Source of the DNA: Chelonoidis abingdonii
Lineage: Eukaryota > Chordata > Testudines > Testudinidae
DNA length: 64,000 nucleotides
Reading direction: 5' to 3'
Assembly (NCBI RefSeq): GCF_003597395.2
Contig: NC_133778.1
Location: forward strand, 17,766,445-17,830,444
The notes beneath the pieces were generated by a model that was not told the origin of the DNA, did not search any database, and was given only the letters and a program-made list of their open reading frames with translations. Positions 1 through 12,502 of the stretch are shown one piece after another. Made by a program: the position numbers and the translations under genes. Within the stretch, counting starts at the first letter, position 1, and each line of letters starts with the position of its first letter.

Positions 1-2
1 AG

Positions 3-587
3 GACCCAAGGTGCAGACTGTGCAGAGAGGCCTCAGAGACAGTCCAACACATAGTGGCAGGATGTAAGATGCAGGCAGGAACAGCATACACTGAACGGCA
101 CAACCAAGTGGCTGGCATTGTATACAGGAACATCTGCACAGCGTATGGGCTAGACCCTCCCAAGACCAGATGGGAGATTCCAGAGAAGGTTGTGGAGAAT
201 AGCAGGGCTAAGATTCTGTGGGACTTCCAGATCCAGATGGACAGGCAGGTACTGGCCAATCAACCAGATATTATGGTAATAGACAAGGACCAGAAGACAG
301 CAGTGGTGATAGATATAGCAGTGCCAAGTGACATCAACATCCAGAAGAAGGAATATGAGAAGCTGGAGAAGTACCAGGGCCTGAAAGAAGAACTAGAGAG
401 GATGTGGAAAGTGAAGGCCAAAGTGGTCCCAGGGGTGGTAGGAGCACTCCGGGCTGTGATTCCTAAGCTGGGTGAGTGGCTCCAATAGTTCCCAGGAACA
501 ACATCACAGCTCTCTGTCCAGAAGAGTGCAGTGCTAGGAACAGCTAAGATACTGTGCAGAACCCTCAAACTCCCAGGCCTCTGGTAG
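3..587 (+). pseudogene. 3' end of an R4-like non-LTR retrotransposon ORF (restriction-like endonuclease domain)
   Basis: The reading frame is open from the window edge to 485 and is cut off at its 5' side. It begins with a Cys-Cys-His-Cys knuckle (Cys codons at 12 and 21, His at 48, Cys at 63). A PD-(D/E)xK-like nuclease core follows (PDIMVID, then about ten residues later VIDIAVPSD). This order of zinc knuckle and restriction-like endonuclease is the C-terminus of R2/R4/NeSL-class LINEs, which nick a target and prime reverse transcription there. A TAG at 486-488 interrupts the frame; the same frame continues with family-like sequence (SVQKSAVLGTAKI) to a second TAG at 585-587. The copy is therefore broken by one nonsense change. 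R4/Rex6-like is my family guess from the domain type and tail. Confidence 0.8.
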
Positions 588-660
588 AGGACCCGAGGTT
601 GAGGAAGACAGATATCACCCATAGGGGTGAGAGGGGAATTTATTTATTTTTTTATATATA
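588..660 (+). repeat. 3' UTR and A/T-rich tail of the R4-like LINE
   Basis: The sequence after the stop codon holds a short GC-containing UTR ending in GGGGTGAGAGGGGAATTTAT and a TTTATTTATTTTTTTATATATA tail (about 636-660). It ends exactly where the palindromic element at 661 begins, so the tail probably supplied the TA target for that insertion. Confidence 0.65.
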
Positions 661-1060
661 TAGGATTGGTAACGTTCAGAACAGTAACAGTATTGGAGGT
701 TAAGGTTAACATTAAGATCCCATCTCCCTTGACAACTTGGGGCTAGTAACACCTGTTGTGTCCCATTGTGCCATTAGAAAAATTTAAATCCCTGCTTACC
801 TGTAACGTGCAACATTCATATCTAGCCCTGGAAAAATGTTGATTGTTTATATAGAAATATATTAAAACCTCAAGAAACAATCAACATTTTTCCAGGTAGA
901 TATGAATGTTGCACATTACAGGTAAGCAGGGATTTAAATTTTTCTAATGGTACAATGGGACACAACAGGTGTTACTAGCCCCAAGTTGTCAAGAGAGATG
1001 GGATCTTAATGTTAACCTTAACCTCCAATACTGTTACTGGTCTGAACGTTACTAATCCTA
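661..1060. mobile_element. 400-bp near-perfect palindromic (foldback) DNA element
   Basis: Positions 661-848 are repeated as reverse complement at 875-1060, leaving a 26-nt A/T-rich loop (849-874). The ends read TAGGATTGGTAACGTTCAGA and, as reverse complement, TAGGATTAGTAACGTTCAGA. The arms differ at only a few bases. No coding capacity is visible. The likely form is a non-autonomous DNA transposon (MITE) made almost wholly of terminal inverted repeat; TA at both ends fits a TA target duplication. Family unknown. Confidence 0.85.
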
Positions 1061-2340
1061 GATAGGAACTTGGACCACAATAATTTTCCAGTCCAGGTTT
1101 TACTTGATTCATATTTGGGGAGAAGATAGATAGAATACTGTGGAAGGTTCTTTTGTTTCAAAAACCAAAATAGTTGCTATTTGAAAGGTTGGAACGCTAG
1201 TAGTAGTCCTGGGTTGGTGGGCAGAGTACAGATAAGAAAATCAAATGTGTAAATCCTGTGTATTACACAGCACCAGTTTACCACACTATTCTGGAATTTA
1301 CTGTGTGGTTGAAGAAATGAAGGAATTTATTCATGAGTTCCATGATTGCATTTAGGTCTGACCCAACACTTGCTGAAGTCAATGGGAATATTTCCAGTGA
1401 TTTCAACTGCCATTGGTTCATGCCCATATTGACTTGAATGCCACTTCTTGCTATTACTCAATGTTTGACAGAATCAGGTCCTTAGAAAATACCACACTTG
1501 GATACTATGCTGATGGGTGCAATAAAAGAACCTTGGATGGATAAATGGAAGAAGAGAAAGATGGATGAAAAATGAAATTTAGAAAACTGTCTTGACATGT
1601 TTTTAGTAGGCCGATATCTAAACTGTTCAGAGAAATACATCCCTCACTCATGCAATGGAAGCAGTCTGGCTGCCACCTGCATGAGCTGTGTGGTAATAGC
1701 TGCGCTACCAACTGCTTTTACTATTAACTTCTTCAGTGATCTCTCTCAATCCCAAATTAGGCACCTTTTAATCACTAATATTGTGAAACTCTCTCCCCAC
1801 AAGGTGGCCATGACTTCACTGAGAACACTAGTGACCACGGATTTCATTTTTGTTAAGAAGTCTGTCCCTACTGCTTCTATATGGCTCAGTTTATCCCTCC
1901 TGGCATTCCATTTTATTTTGCTTTCTTAGTGTGTGGTATCATTTGTACTTGTAGTATGTGTGCTGCATATTTGGTAATGAACCAGAACTATATTTCAGTC
2001 ACTGAGATTTATATGTCCTGTAATTTTTCTAAGCTGTCCAATTAAGATGGCCCACAAAAAACTTACCTTTCTATTTTCTTATCATATTTCTTCTTTCCTG
2101 TTCCATAATAGCATAGTTGCTAAGGGTGCTTTATATGTTTGTTAGGAGAGCCAGCATCTTGATACTATGACAGTATAACACCTTCTTTAATATAATTAAA
2201 CTACCACATCTGTCCTGTAAAGACTGGATAAAGGCTCGGTGATGGGCAGAGGTTATAAAAACCAACAGCAGACTGCCTTATTAGTGGACACCAACAGTAC
2301 GATGGTTGAATAGCTATTTGTTTATTGGAGTCTAGCTGAA
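1061..2340. other. intronic sequence without a recognised gene
   Basis: No splice-bounded coding exon or clear full-length repeat was recognised. Part of 1350-1470 (text such as CTGAAGTCAATGGGAATA) resembles a very old palindromic amniote repeat that reads around 'GAAGTCAATGG'. The rest looks unique and A/T-rich. Confidence 0.4.
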
Positions 2341-2639
2341 GCTTGATAGAAGGGGTAAGACATTCATGGATTACGCTGTTAGAAGCTTGCTAAAGGATAT
2401 TGATGGAGCAAACTACAAAACTGGACCTACTACGTTCTGTGTGTTAGAGGTATGTATTGATGGACTCTTTCCTTCCTCCTTTGCTGGCGGTATCTATCGG
2501 GTATTACTGCCACTTTTCACTGGTGAAGGCCTGTCTCTCAACCTTACCTCCAGGTCTATTTATCTAGAGAAAGTGAATCTCAAGAGCTTGGGCTGGAAAA
2601 GTTGTCTTTTCCTCAACTTATTTTAAGTGAACCTCAAGA

Positions 2640-2930
2640 CAAAACAAAGTGCCATTTCCTCACTTTAAAAATCCAAGGTCTACACTTTTTCAGATTTCAT
2701 TTATAATACATCTTAAGCAGCTATGTTTTCACCCTATGTACACAGATCTTCTATTTATAAACCAGCCAGTTGAGTTTCCCTATCTCTTGGTCTCCTGGGT
2801 GATTTCAACATCAGTGTTGATGATGCAGAGGATACATTTGCATTTCGTAGCACATCTCATTCCCCAGGTTTCACTGGGCATGTCACTCTGTTGATGTATT
2901 CTGTGGGACATACTCGTTGTTTTTTAATTT
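2640..2930 (+). pseudogene. L2-clade LINE remnant, apurinic-endonuclease domain
   Basis: In the frame of 2792-2809 the sequence reads LLGDFNI-V, the conserved Gly-Asp-Phe-Asn block of the AP-endonuclease domain of L2-like LINEs. It is followed at the expected distance by His-Thr after a Ser/Gly-rich stretch (SVGHTR, near 2900). The surrounding frames are broken by stops and shifts. Similar decayed sequence probably extends from about 2350 to 3660, but I could not align it. Confidence 0.5.
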
Positions 2931-5900
2931 GAGCTTACTCTTTTTAATTTGCATTCACTTATCTTTTTTCCACAGATCCTTCATCTTAACCTAAAACATT
3001 TTTACTGACACTTATTTCTTTCATTAATGTTTTGTTGCTGAAAATTTGTTTTGTTCTTGTACTCATTGGAGGGCAGGCTAATAGTGCTTCTTCTTCAGTT
3101 AATGAGGCCATGTCTCCATAATTTCACTATGTGTAATATAATATTAACTCAAATGCTTCTCCTTGGAGACAGCCTTTTTCTAGATCTCTAGGTTTTTTTA
3201 AAGCAGAATTTAGTACTTTTATATTTAGTGGGAGGCCCTTATGCCTTGACATACATTCAATTCTTTTTGTACATGTGACTCTTTAAAGAATATTTATTTA
3301 TCCCAACTAATATCTACTTACAACCTAGGCCAGCTGTTTAGTTTCAAAAAATTAATTGACTTTTAAACCATTCCATATTGCATCAACTGGCTCTTCGCTA
3401 TGAGGAGTTGAGAGGCTTTATTAGAAAAACTGACAAAATTCACCTCTGTCAGCCTTCCTGTCCACCTCCAAAGTATTCTTCTGGGTGATCTGTTTTTCAG
3501 TTTTTGGTTTTTTGTAAGAAATGTCCCTACTGCTGTAGATATTTTCTTTGCTAAATTTTCTTTAGTTACTCCCATGGAAATTGCAGAGGTGGCCTGACAG
3601 CTGCACTTTGTGATTTGATGTCTTGACCCTTGACCTTCTTGACTTCTAAAAGAATGCATTTCAGTAGTAAAGACCTAATTTGGCTTAGATAGGAAGCGTC
3701 TTGTTAATTTCAACTAATGTTCCACTCTATTTTTAAGGAAGCTGAAATTACTTCTAAAAACAAACCGTCTTCACTTTCAAATTCTACAATAAGATTTTTG
3801 TAACTATGATCCTGTTTACAATCTTTAACCCCTCCTTTTAAACAACAGTTTTAGAGAAGTCATGTCTGCTTAAATACAAGCCCATTTTGTGAGATATGTT
3901 TAAAATAAGCACCAACCTTCTCACTTCGCTGCTGGCTTTTCTATGCATGATTTGAAGACACTCATTATTTAAGACAATAAATACACTTGTTTATGATCTC
4001 TACGCACTTTTGGGGATTGGATTTTGACTCTGTGTTTCAAAATAAGACTGAAGCCATCAATGTGATACTGGGTCACGATTTCACCATAAAATGCTAAATG
4101 TACCAATATGCAGAAATGAAAGAATCTCCACGTTTCTGCTTTGAATGGTTGACATGTATGGAACGATCATTGGTATCAGAAATTCCATTCAGGATTTAGA
4201 CTCTGTCCTCCACGAAGCATAATCACTTTTTTGATAGCTCTGGTTTTTAGGCAGTTTTTGTAGTAATCAGTTTTATTACCTGGCAGTGGTAAGTACAGTA
4301 AGTTAGGTAGTTAGACTCCACTGTGATTTTGGATTTAAGCTAATCTTTAAATGAGCACATCAGCTCAGTTCCCAAGCTAGTGCTCTATCAGGGAGGAACA
4401 ATCTCTTTTTTCTCTGCATGTATTTCATCTTGGCTGTTTTATTGCAACTTTTTTCCTGGAGGTACTTGAGTAGACCAATATTCCCATTAAAACTGATTCA
4501 AAACGCACCTGTCAGGACTTTAAAACCAACCAAAACCCTATACATATTTCACTTATAATGAGATCATTGCATGGGAAGATATCAGATTTTAAGATTTTGC
4601 TGTATTTTCAATAAAAGGGCCACTGTTGAGATAAAAATCATATTTAAAAATGATCCCTACCCAAGTTACTAACATTACTTTACATTATTAAAACTGAAAA
4701 TTAAAAAAAATCAAAAGTTCCATTATAAATGCTCCTCATTTATTATTGATGTTTGATGTGGCTTGGACAATTAAGTTAGGCTGTTCACTTTTGTTTCTAG
4801 TTAGTCCCAGTTATATTCAATTTCTGATGTTATACACAATCCTCTTGTGCTTGGGTTTGCCACACTGAAAGTGACATATTTAAATTAAAACATGTAAAAT
4901 AAAATTTCCATTCCTATTAAGCTTTGGAATCCCCTTCTCTCCATTCACCCCATTTACACTTATTTTTTTTTTTTTTTTACCAAGATTTAAATTCTGGGTC
5001 TAAATTAAGTTAGCAGCGGGTCAGCGTTGTACCTTACAGTCCTTGTTGCGGCCTTTGTTCTGCTGATGCTGGTTTGTTTTCTTTTCCTGGCTGTTCAAGA
5101 CAATGGGTGGCTACGTTTTGTAATTACCATGAACCACTAATCATTGGGTACTTTTTTTTACCAAAGACAGATTGGATTTTAAATCTACAATTAAGTGTTA
5201 TTTTTGTAAACTTACATTTAATTAGCACAGTTAAGTATCCTTTCCTAGATTGTGAAAGCATTTTAATTCTTACAAGAAGTTCCATCACCACCATAATCTT
5301 TTTCTCCCCTTGTATTGTAAAACCGCTATTTGATGTGGCAGAAAACAAAAGTAACAGAGAAGGAGCTAGGCAGAGTGGAGATCAGACAAGTATCACATTA
5401 AGATGACTTCATGAGACCACCACATAGAATACAATGAATAGAAGCTCCCTGATTGAGAAACAATGGTTGACAGTGTGCCAAGATGAGGACAGAAGAGAGA
5501 AGTATGCAGAACGAGAGTGGCGTATTGAGCAAAACATTTCAGCACAGTCAAGAAACTCAGCACAACAATGATTCCCACAGCAATAAGCAATAGGAGGCAG
5601 ATGAGAGAGTGACAATAAGAAAGAAAAACATTGAGAGCTTGGAGAATAATATAAGAAATGAGGGAGATCTGGACTTTCCTAAGTATCAACCTAGCTATGA
5701 AAGAACCCCCTTTTGGGCGCAAATGGGGAAGTACCTACAAACATTACAGTCAGGAAACTGACACATAGCTGGTACCAACTCAGGAGGATTCAAGGCTCCA
5801 GATACTGAAGAACCATAATTTTAGATCTTTTCAGTATGAAAAGATTTATTTCTCCCCTAAGGAAGTTTACACTGGAGTACAGGGGCCAGCAGCATTTTTC

Positions 5901-7150
5901 CTGCATCACTCAACCCCTTCTGCTGGACTGCAGCTGGAGTGGTCATATGGTGGTGCCTTATCCTCCACTGTCTTGCACACTTAGAAAGGGTCTCTGTGCG
6001 GGACCAGTATAGGTTAATATAGAGAGGTGACCAAAAAAGGGGCCAGAGAATTAAGTTTTACATGGTTCCAGTAGCTACACTGCACAAGTAGCATGGAGGA
6101 GCTGCAGCCCCACATCCTGGCCCCAACTGAGAAGAGTGGACTTGACCTTCTCAAACTGATCTCCCTGCATGATTGTGCATATACATCCCACACTTTTGCC
6201 CAGTTATGTCATTATTAGGTCCCAGTGCACACTACAAACTTTAACCAGGTGATGGACAATCATGTTGTAACCAGTGTTCTGACGTGGATGTTTCTGTACT
6301 GTAGGTAGCCCCTAGGAGTGAGGTGGAGTCAGAGATGTCATTCAGACAGGCAAGAGACACAATAGGGAGAGGCGCTTGGGACAGCATTTTCCATCTGGGA
6401 AAACTGATGGAAAGGAGGGAGTTTAATCCTCCACTGTTCATAAACTTCACTGATTTTTTTCAAGATTTGTCATGTGTGGAAGTAGAAGGCAAGATCTGAG
6501 GCAAGTTAATCAGTTTAGATATGTGTGTGACCACATAATCAGTGTGACAATCAACAGTTTACAGTGCAGTGACTTAAGGACAAGAATGGATATCAATACA
6601 CATTAGTATGATATCACTAAGATAAATATAGGATCGAGTGGTCAGTGATGGAGTGGAGGAGGGAGGGATACAGATTAATTGTTGCTTATCCCAAGATGAG
6701 AAAGTTGCCTACCTCTCTACAGAATTTTGCAGGAAAAAATAAATGCAGCTAAATCGGAGTTGTTTCAACCTCATGGGGAACATTTCAAATTCTGTGATGA
6801 CTGTAACAGGCAAGTATATTCTACTGAACATCAAAAGTTGAAGATTGGCTTTGTACAAATGCGTAAAATATACTGAGTAATGCAGCATCCATGATGGAAC
6901 AGACCTTTGATAATTCTCAAGATCTGTCTGGACTTGGATTAATAAATTATTTCATTGCTGATAAAAGTTTGGCAAGAATGACATTTATAAACATATAACA
7001 TATGGGTTATTATGTGCACTCTCTTTTGTTCCAGGTTATTGCTACTAAAGTTGCAGTGGCACCAATGATCAGTATTGGCATTACTTGGAATACACATCTG
7101 TTGAATGTAATACCATTGCCATCCTCCTGCATGTGCTAAAAACAATGCTT
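2931..7150. other. intronic sequence, mostly unrecognised
   Basis: A long A/T-rich stretch with no recognisable exon. There is a 16-17-nt T run near 4962-4978. Open frames here (for example 5393-5722 on the minus strand) have no splice context or recognisable domain and look like chance. Region 3360-3660 may be further decayed L2 coding sequence. Confidence 0.4.
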
Positions 7151-7449
7151 CAGTAAGCAAATGGAAATTCCAAGGCAGTGTATAATGCAGATATTAATTG
7201 AAGAGACAAAGGAAAACAGAAGGGCAGATAAGTTTTAAGCACTAGGAAAGGTGTCAGAAGATAGATAGGTAGAACATCACAGGAATAATATCATAGGACA
7301 GAGTGATTTTTTTTGGTTAGCTGTGTACCAAAGGAGAGCAGTTTACAATTTTAATGGGACAGATAATACAAATCAAACACAGAATGCACTGGATGAGCCA
7401 GATGGTGGTTCTACCCAAGAAGGCCGCCATTTCTAATTGGCAGGTGACA

Positions 7450-7800
7450 TTTTTACTGAAGCAGGTTAATACTGATGCAGGTTTCAAAGAAGAATTTTAA
7501 GGAATTATTCACAGGGCAAGAGGGTTGTTGACTTGTACAGTGGGAGTGAGAGGCATTTCCAGAAGACGAAGGCAGCATGGAAGAGCAGATGAGATGAGAG
7601 TTGAAGGTTATGAAGGGACAGGTGAGGTGGGAGTTATTTGTAGCGCACAAGGGAAAAGCAATGGAGCTGTAAGATGAGAGCAGACTTGTAGGCAAAAGCA
7701 AACTTCACAATCTTGAAATGATGGTAACTAGTGTGAACTTGATGAGGAAGCCAGTAGAGCTTGGAGAGGAACCTACACCTCCTATTTGTCTCTTTGAGAG
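7450..7800 (-). repeat. old interspersed repeat fragment (uncertain family)
   Basis: The text around 7640-7770 (GGGAAAAGCAATGGAGCTGT, then CTTGATGAGGAAGCCAGTAG) resembles a widespread ancient amniote repeat that I recall only by sequence. The orientation is not certain. No coding domain is visible. Confidence 0.3.
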
Positions 7801-7961
7801 CCTCCTTTATGAGGGCAGCTATTATGGAAACTTCTTTTGCCCAGAATGGTGGGAAATGACTTTTGCCTACATGACTGTCAATGCTGCCTCACAAACTGTC
7901 CTGCAGGAAAGGCTCCAGCCCCTTTGACAATGCTGTCTTCATGTCTTTAGTGAGAAATGTT

Positions 7962-8765
7962 AGCAGCTCAGCCTCTTTAATTTATCCAAGAGAAGGTTAA
8001 GAGATGAGGTGATCACAGTGTACAAGCACCTACCTGAGCAGAGATTTCTGACAGCTGTCAGCATTTTAACCTAGCCAAAAAAGGCACAACAAGATCCAAT
8101 GAATGGAAGCTGAAGCTAGATAAATTCAGACTAGAAACAAGGCACAATTCTTTAATCCTGAGGGTGAATAACCTGTGGAACAATTTACCTAGAGAAGTGG
8201 TGGATTCTCCATCAGTGAAGCCTTAAAATCAAGATTAGATATCTTTGTATAAGACATTCCGTAGCTCAGGGATGGCCAAACTTATTGACCCTCTAAGCTT
8301 CATATGACAATCTTCAGAAGTTCGAGAGCTGGAGCACATCTTCTGTGGCTTGGGGCTTCAGCCCCACAAGAGATGCCGGCAGGGGTCGGGGCTTCAGCCC
8401 CACTCCTGCTGAAGCCATGAGGCCTGGCTGGTGTGCTGCGGGGCTCAAGCCCTAAGGCCCACATCCCCACTGGACAGAAGTCCTTACCCTACATCAACCC
8501 ACTGCAAGGCAGAGGTCCTGAGATCCCCCCGTAACTGTGGTGGGCGGAGAATCGGGTGGATGGCATGGGGGACTCAGTGAGCCGCACCTTAACGGTAAAG
8601 AGCCGCGCGTGGCTTGTGAGCCACAGTTTGGGCACCCATGCATAGCTGAAACAGAAGTTATGAGCTTGATGCAGAAACTACTGGGTAAAGGTTCTAGGGG
8701 CCTGTGTTATTAAGCAGGTCAGACTAGGTGATCACAATAGTCCTGTCTGTCTTGGAATCTATGAT
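7962..8765 (+). repeat. 3' end of an L3/CR1-type LINE, interrupted by a hAT element
   Basis: Plus-strand text encodes degenerate C-terminal LINE sequence (LFNLSKRRLRDEVITVYKHL near 7975-8033, then a stretch like 'NNLPREVVDSPS' near 8177). It resumes at 8641 and ends with the family-like text CTTGGAATCTATGAT at 8752-8765. The block 8267-8640 is a later insertion. The copy is old and 5'-truncated. Confidence 0.75.
8267..8640. mobile_element. non-autonomous hAT-like element inside the LINE
   Basis: Terminal inverted repeats pair CAGGGATGGCCAAAC (8267-8281) with the reverse complement of GTTTGGGCACCCATG (8626-8640). It is GC-rich with no transposase frame. The flanks CGTAGCT (8260-8266) and CATAGCT (8641-8647) match at 6 of 7 bases, consistent with a decayed hAT target duplication. 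The LINE reads through cleanly when it is removed. Confidence 0.8.
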
Positions 8766-10934
8766 ACTCCTTTTATTTATTGACCTAGGAAGTGCAAGTT
8801 TCAGAGTGGATCTTGAACAAGAGTCTCCTGACAATGGCAAGGCATTGTGCTGCCACTTCTTTAATTAATACATTAATAGATTTCCCATCTTTATGGTACA
8901 TATTATATTGAACTTAAACACTCTTGTGAATGTAAAGTGCCATTCTGCTCAGCCCTCTTCTCCATGGCCATGGAAATGACTGATACAATCTGAATTCATT
9001 TCTTAGTCTTTACGGTTATTTTTTAATGCTCTTTTTGCCACAAACGCTTGTTCTTGGATCATATGATGAACCTTGAGGAACTGAAACATTGACTTTTTTT
9101 GGCATCAGCATTTCTTACTAGCAAGGGGGCTGAGATTTATGGTATATATCACAGCGTCACCAATCCCTGGGCCTGTCTTAGTGACTGTCAGCCCAGTTAC
9201 TAGTCAGAGCCTACTATCGAATCCATTCGGAGAAAGGAATAACTCTTCATGCTTAGGACATATTTCTCCAATTGGGGCTGCCATGAGCAAAATAATCGTT
9301 TACATTATGACAGACCACAATGAAACTGAAGTGCAAAACCAAACAAACCTGTGAGCAAATAAACCAGCTTCACGTTTATATTTGTGCACTGGTTTAACCA
9401 AATAAATACTTCAAATGTGAGAGAGAGAGAGGTGAGTTACTGAAGACAAACAAACAAAAATATTTTTCTAGCTTCTCGTATTATAGCCATGCTCCTATTT
9501 CCCAAATAGTACCCCGCGGAGCCTAAGACTCAAGCCCTTTTCCTTCTAAGAGGGAGGATTTAACATTGCTTAATAATATCATTCAGCACTACTCGGCTTT
9601 AGCCCTGGGGCATCGCATAACTACTGAGTGCCAAGAACTGTATATTTCTTGCAAAGCTTTATGTTCTGCCTTTACCATTTTGCTTCCCTTCAGGAGATGA
9701 TGTAGCACAGTGCAGTATGAGACGGGGACATGTCACTAGCCTGCCATAGTAACAGACCAATAACTCAGTAGATAACATTTGCCCCTCTCTAGATGGTTCC
9801 AAATACAGCTGATAATCTGATACTAACTTCGATACAAACTTGATCTCATAACTCAGTTGGCTACTGATTAAGCTAGTCACATATTAAAGCTTCCTTTAAG
9901 GCTGTTGCCTACTTTTTTTTAAACAGACAGAAGTATTTCAACTTTTAATTAAAAAATAACCTTCCATAGAACAGATCCTGTTCCCATCAAAGCCAGCAGG
10001 GTTTTGTCACTGAGCTCAATAGGAGCAGGGTTACCTCTATATATTTTAAATTCTTTGCTTCTTTTGTTGAAAAGGCAAGTACACTTACAGAACTACATTT
10101 TCTCTAATTCTGCTATAAAATAAGGGTCATGAGCCAGTGAAGCTACATTGATTTACACCAGCTAAGAATCTGATCCATTTTGTATATGGTTAAACTTCTG
10201 AGCACCCACAGAGAAGGGAGATGAAAACATAAGGCCATAGGGCAAAGTGCCACGGGTGTTTTAAAGCTGGGATTTGAACTTGAATGAAAGATATAGCAGG
10301 AGAGCTTGAGTATGCTACCAGAGACAATCATAGCTTCTTTGTAGGTAGCCTCGCACACCTTCAGAGTAGAACAGGTGCCCTGGGAACGTACGGAATATTT
10401 TTCAAAATAATGTGATGGTAATCCTAGTTCTCTCTTGCCCATTTCAGAGGGATGCCAAAGCTCTCCTATTCATTCGTTCATTCCAATCTCTCATGCCCTC
10501 CAACATGGCTCCTGCTTGTTGCCAGGTAGCAGTAACAGTTTTATTGCATGGGCATCTAATTATTCCAGCTATTGTGTTGATTTTTTTCCCAAGAGAAATC
10601 AGCCACAGCCCAAGCCCGGATGCTTTCCTTTCTGTTGCAGAAGTGTTCACCCTTCCTCCCTGGGACTTTTGAAGCTTTATTGTCTGCTTGGCGAATTTAG
10701 GTAAATCCTACATGCTGGTGACAGAGATTTACTTTTATAAAACTGTGTAAGATTAGAAATGTGCTTAATTTGTTGGGAAATGGTTTCTGCAACCCCATTC
10801 CACCATCCCTTTCTAGTCCTAAAAGCCAGTTGTTTATATTTAATTACACCTTTTTGCATTGATTGGCTGATAAAAGGAAGGTGAGAAGGATTTTGATAAT
10901 GTACTGTTAGATCAGACTACCCACATTTTTTACA
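8766..10934. other. intronic sequence without a recognised gene
   Basis: No exon was recognised. A short GA microsatellite lies at 9421-9431. Text at about 10135-10180 (ATTGATTTACACCAGCTAAG) and 9970-10030 resembles old amniote repeats of unknown type. The rest appears unique. Confidence 0.4.
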
Positions 10935-11690
10935 AATTTCCCACAATGTTCAAGATGCTCAGTTTGATGATACTGCCCATGACGAACTTTGGGAATACTT
11001 TAGCCTACTGCAGACCAATCAGGCTGCAGTCAGTGGGGGGCAGCTGAGCGAGATCTCTGATGGAGAATGTGAACAGCATAGCAGTGTGCAGATGACATTC
11101 AGCTATGCATCACATCCAGATCAGATGGAAACAGCACTCTCCCACAGGTGTCCAGTGGCTTGACTGAGTTCAACAACTGGATGAAGAGCGGGTGAATAAA
11201 GCTGAGCCCCGGAAAGAAGGAGGCGATATCAATGGGAAGAGGGAAATACATTGAAGAACATGCCATCTTGATAAGGACATCTATCTATCTTAAGATTTTG
11301 TACTGCTGCCCATTTCTCACAGTATCTGAGTGCTTTCCTTGTAAAATAGATTATTAACGATCTGAAGGCAGATTTCCAGAGTTCATCTGGACTCCTCTGT
11401 ACTTCCGGAGATTCAAATGGCCAGCTCTGCAAAAAATCCGCATTTCCATTAGTGGCTGTCAGGAAGACTGCAGCCTCTTCTGCTGGATTCAGACTTTGCC
11501 CCGGTGACCCTCTCATTTATGGTCTCTGGGCTTGATTACTATGGTGGTTTCAGAGAAGTAAACTTACAAGAGCTCTTTAGAATTGGTTCAGAATACAACA
11601 GCCAGTCTGCTGAACAACACATGCATTCGAGAGCACATCACTCCAGTGCTCTGCTCTCTCCTTGACAGAAACATTATGGAGGCAAACTAC
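10935..11690 (+). pseudogene. L2-clade LINE reverse-transcriptase remnant
   Basis: In frame at 11082-11108 the sequence reads QCADDIQLC, the YADD catalytic box (motif C) of an L2-like reverse transcriptase with Cys at the Tyr position. About 25 codons later comes a stretch similar to 'LTEFNNWMKSG', then a TGA at the point where the family reads on through 'KLSPEKKEA'. Further downstream (about 11520-11690) frames shift repeatedly but keep family-like text including a HIS-HIS-containing block (RAHHSSAL near 11627). The copy is non-functional. Confidence 0.65.
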
Positions 11691-11944
11691 TGATATTGCA
11701 TGAACCCTGGCAGCGTGGGTGCTAAAACCATGAGATACTGACACCCCAACTAAAGTGCAGTGTGACTCATGGTACAGCCTAATCTTAGGCAGGCAGAAGT
11801 GACTCCCTCTTTACACTGATCCCCGAAGGCTATAGAAAGTCTGGATAAATTCCTAAATTCTCTGTCCTATCCAGGTAAACCCTCCAAGCCCTGTCGAGAT
11901 TTAGGGTACGGAGTCTAGTTTCCACTAGCCGAAATTGAGGTTTT

Positions 11945-12245
11945 GAGAAGAACATGGGGAGATTAATGGGTTGAATCAGATGGAACTACTCAGGAAAAAA
12001 CAATCTGGTGTCATTGTGAATAGTTCACAAGAATTGCCTATTAAGGATGTAGCAGCAATAAAGATGCAAAGGCAGTACATTTTAAAAGGCAACTTTTTTT
12101 AAAACTCTACATATACTTAACCTGTGGAACTTGCTGCTAAAAGATATAACTGAGGACAAGAACTTAGTAGGATTCAGAAAAAAGGACTGGACACATATTA
12201 TGGATAATGAGAACAGGAAAAAAATATAAAACACATTGCTGGGAA
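11945..12245 (+). repeat. L3-type LINE remnant
   Basis: Short in-frame pieces resemble the C-terminal LINE region: KKQSGVIVNSSQELPIKDVA (about 11993-12052) and NLWNLLLKDITEDKNLVGF-like text at about 12119-12178, ending in a WTHIMDN-like block. The pieces are separated by stops and frame changes. Confidence 0.5.
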
Positions 12246-12265
12246 TCAAATGGCACTCTGTTAAG

Positions 12266-12502
12266 CAGTGTTGGTCCCAGTGTATGAGAGACAAGTGGGT
12301 GAGACTTTTATTGGACCGGCTTCTGTTGATGGAAGAAACACAGTTTCAAGCTTCAAAGAACTTTTCATCAGGTCCTTTGAGGCTTTGTGAAGCTTGAAAG
12401 CATGTTTCTCCACCAACAGAAGCTGGCCCATTAAAAGTTATTATCTCACTCACCTTGTCTGTCTAATATCCTGGGACCAACATCACAAGCCCACCACTGC
12501 AG
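12266..12502. repeat. palindromic amniote repeat, copy 1 of 3
   Basis: The left arm (GTTGGTCCCAGTGTATGAGA, then TTTTATTGGACCGGCTTCTG) pairs with the right arm as reverse complement (CAGAAGCTGGCCCATTAAAA, then ATATCCTGGGACCAACATCA). The centre lies near 12372. The same family recurs at 37303-37518 and 55621-55727. It has the layout of a foldback MITE. I recognise the sequence as widespread in turtles, crocodilians and birds but do not assign a name. Confidence 0.75.

Noticed and set aside
661..1060. microRNA or other long hairpin RNA gene
   Set aside because: Arms of 186-188 bp with transposon-like ends and TA flanks fit a foldback element far better; no mature-miRNA-like conserved arm is visible.
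5393..5722. 109-codon minus-strand frame with hydrophobic stretches
   Set aside because: No recognisable domain, no splice context and overlapping alternative frames; hydrophobic bias follows from A/T-rich text.
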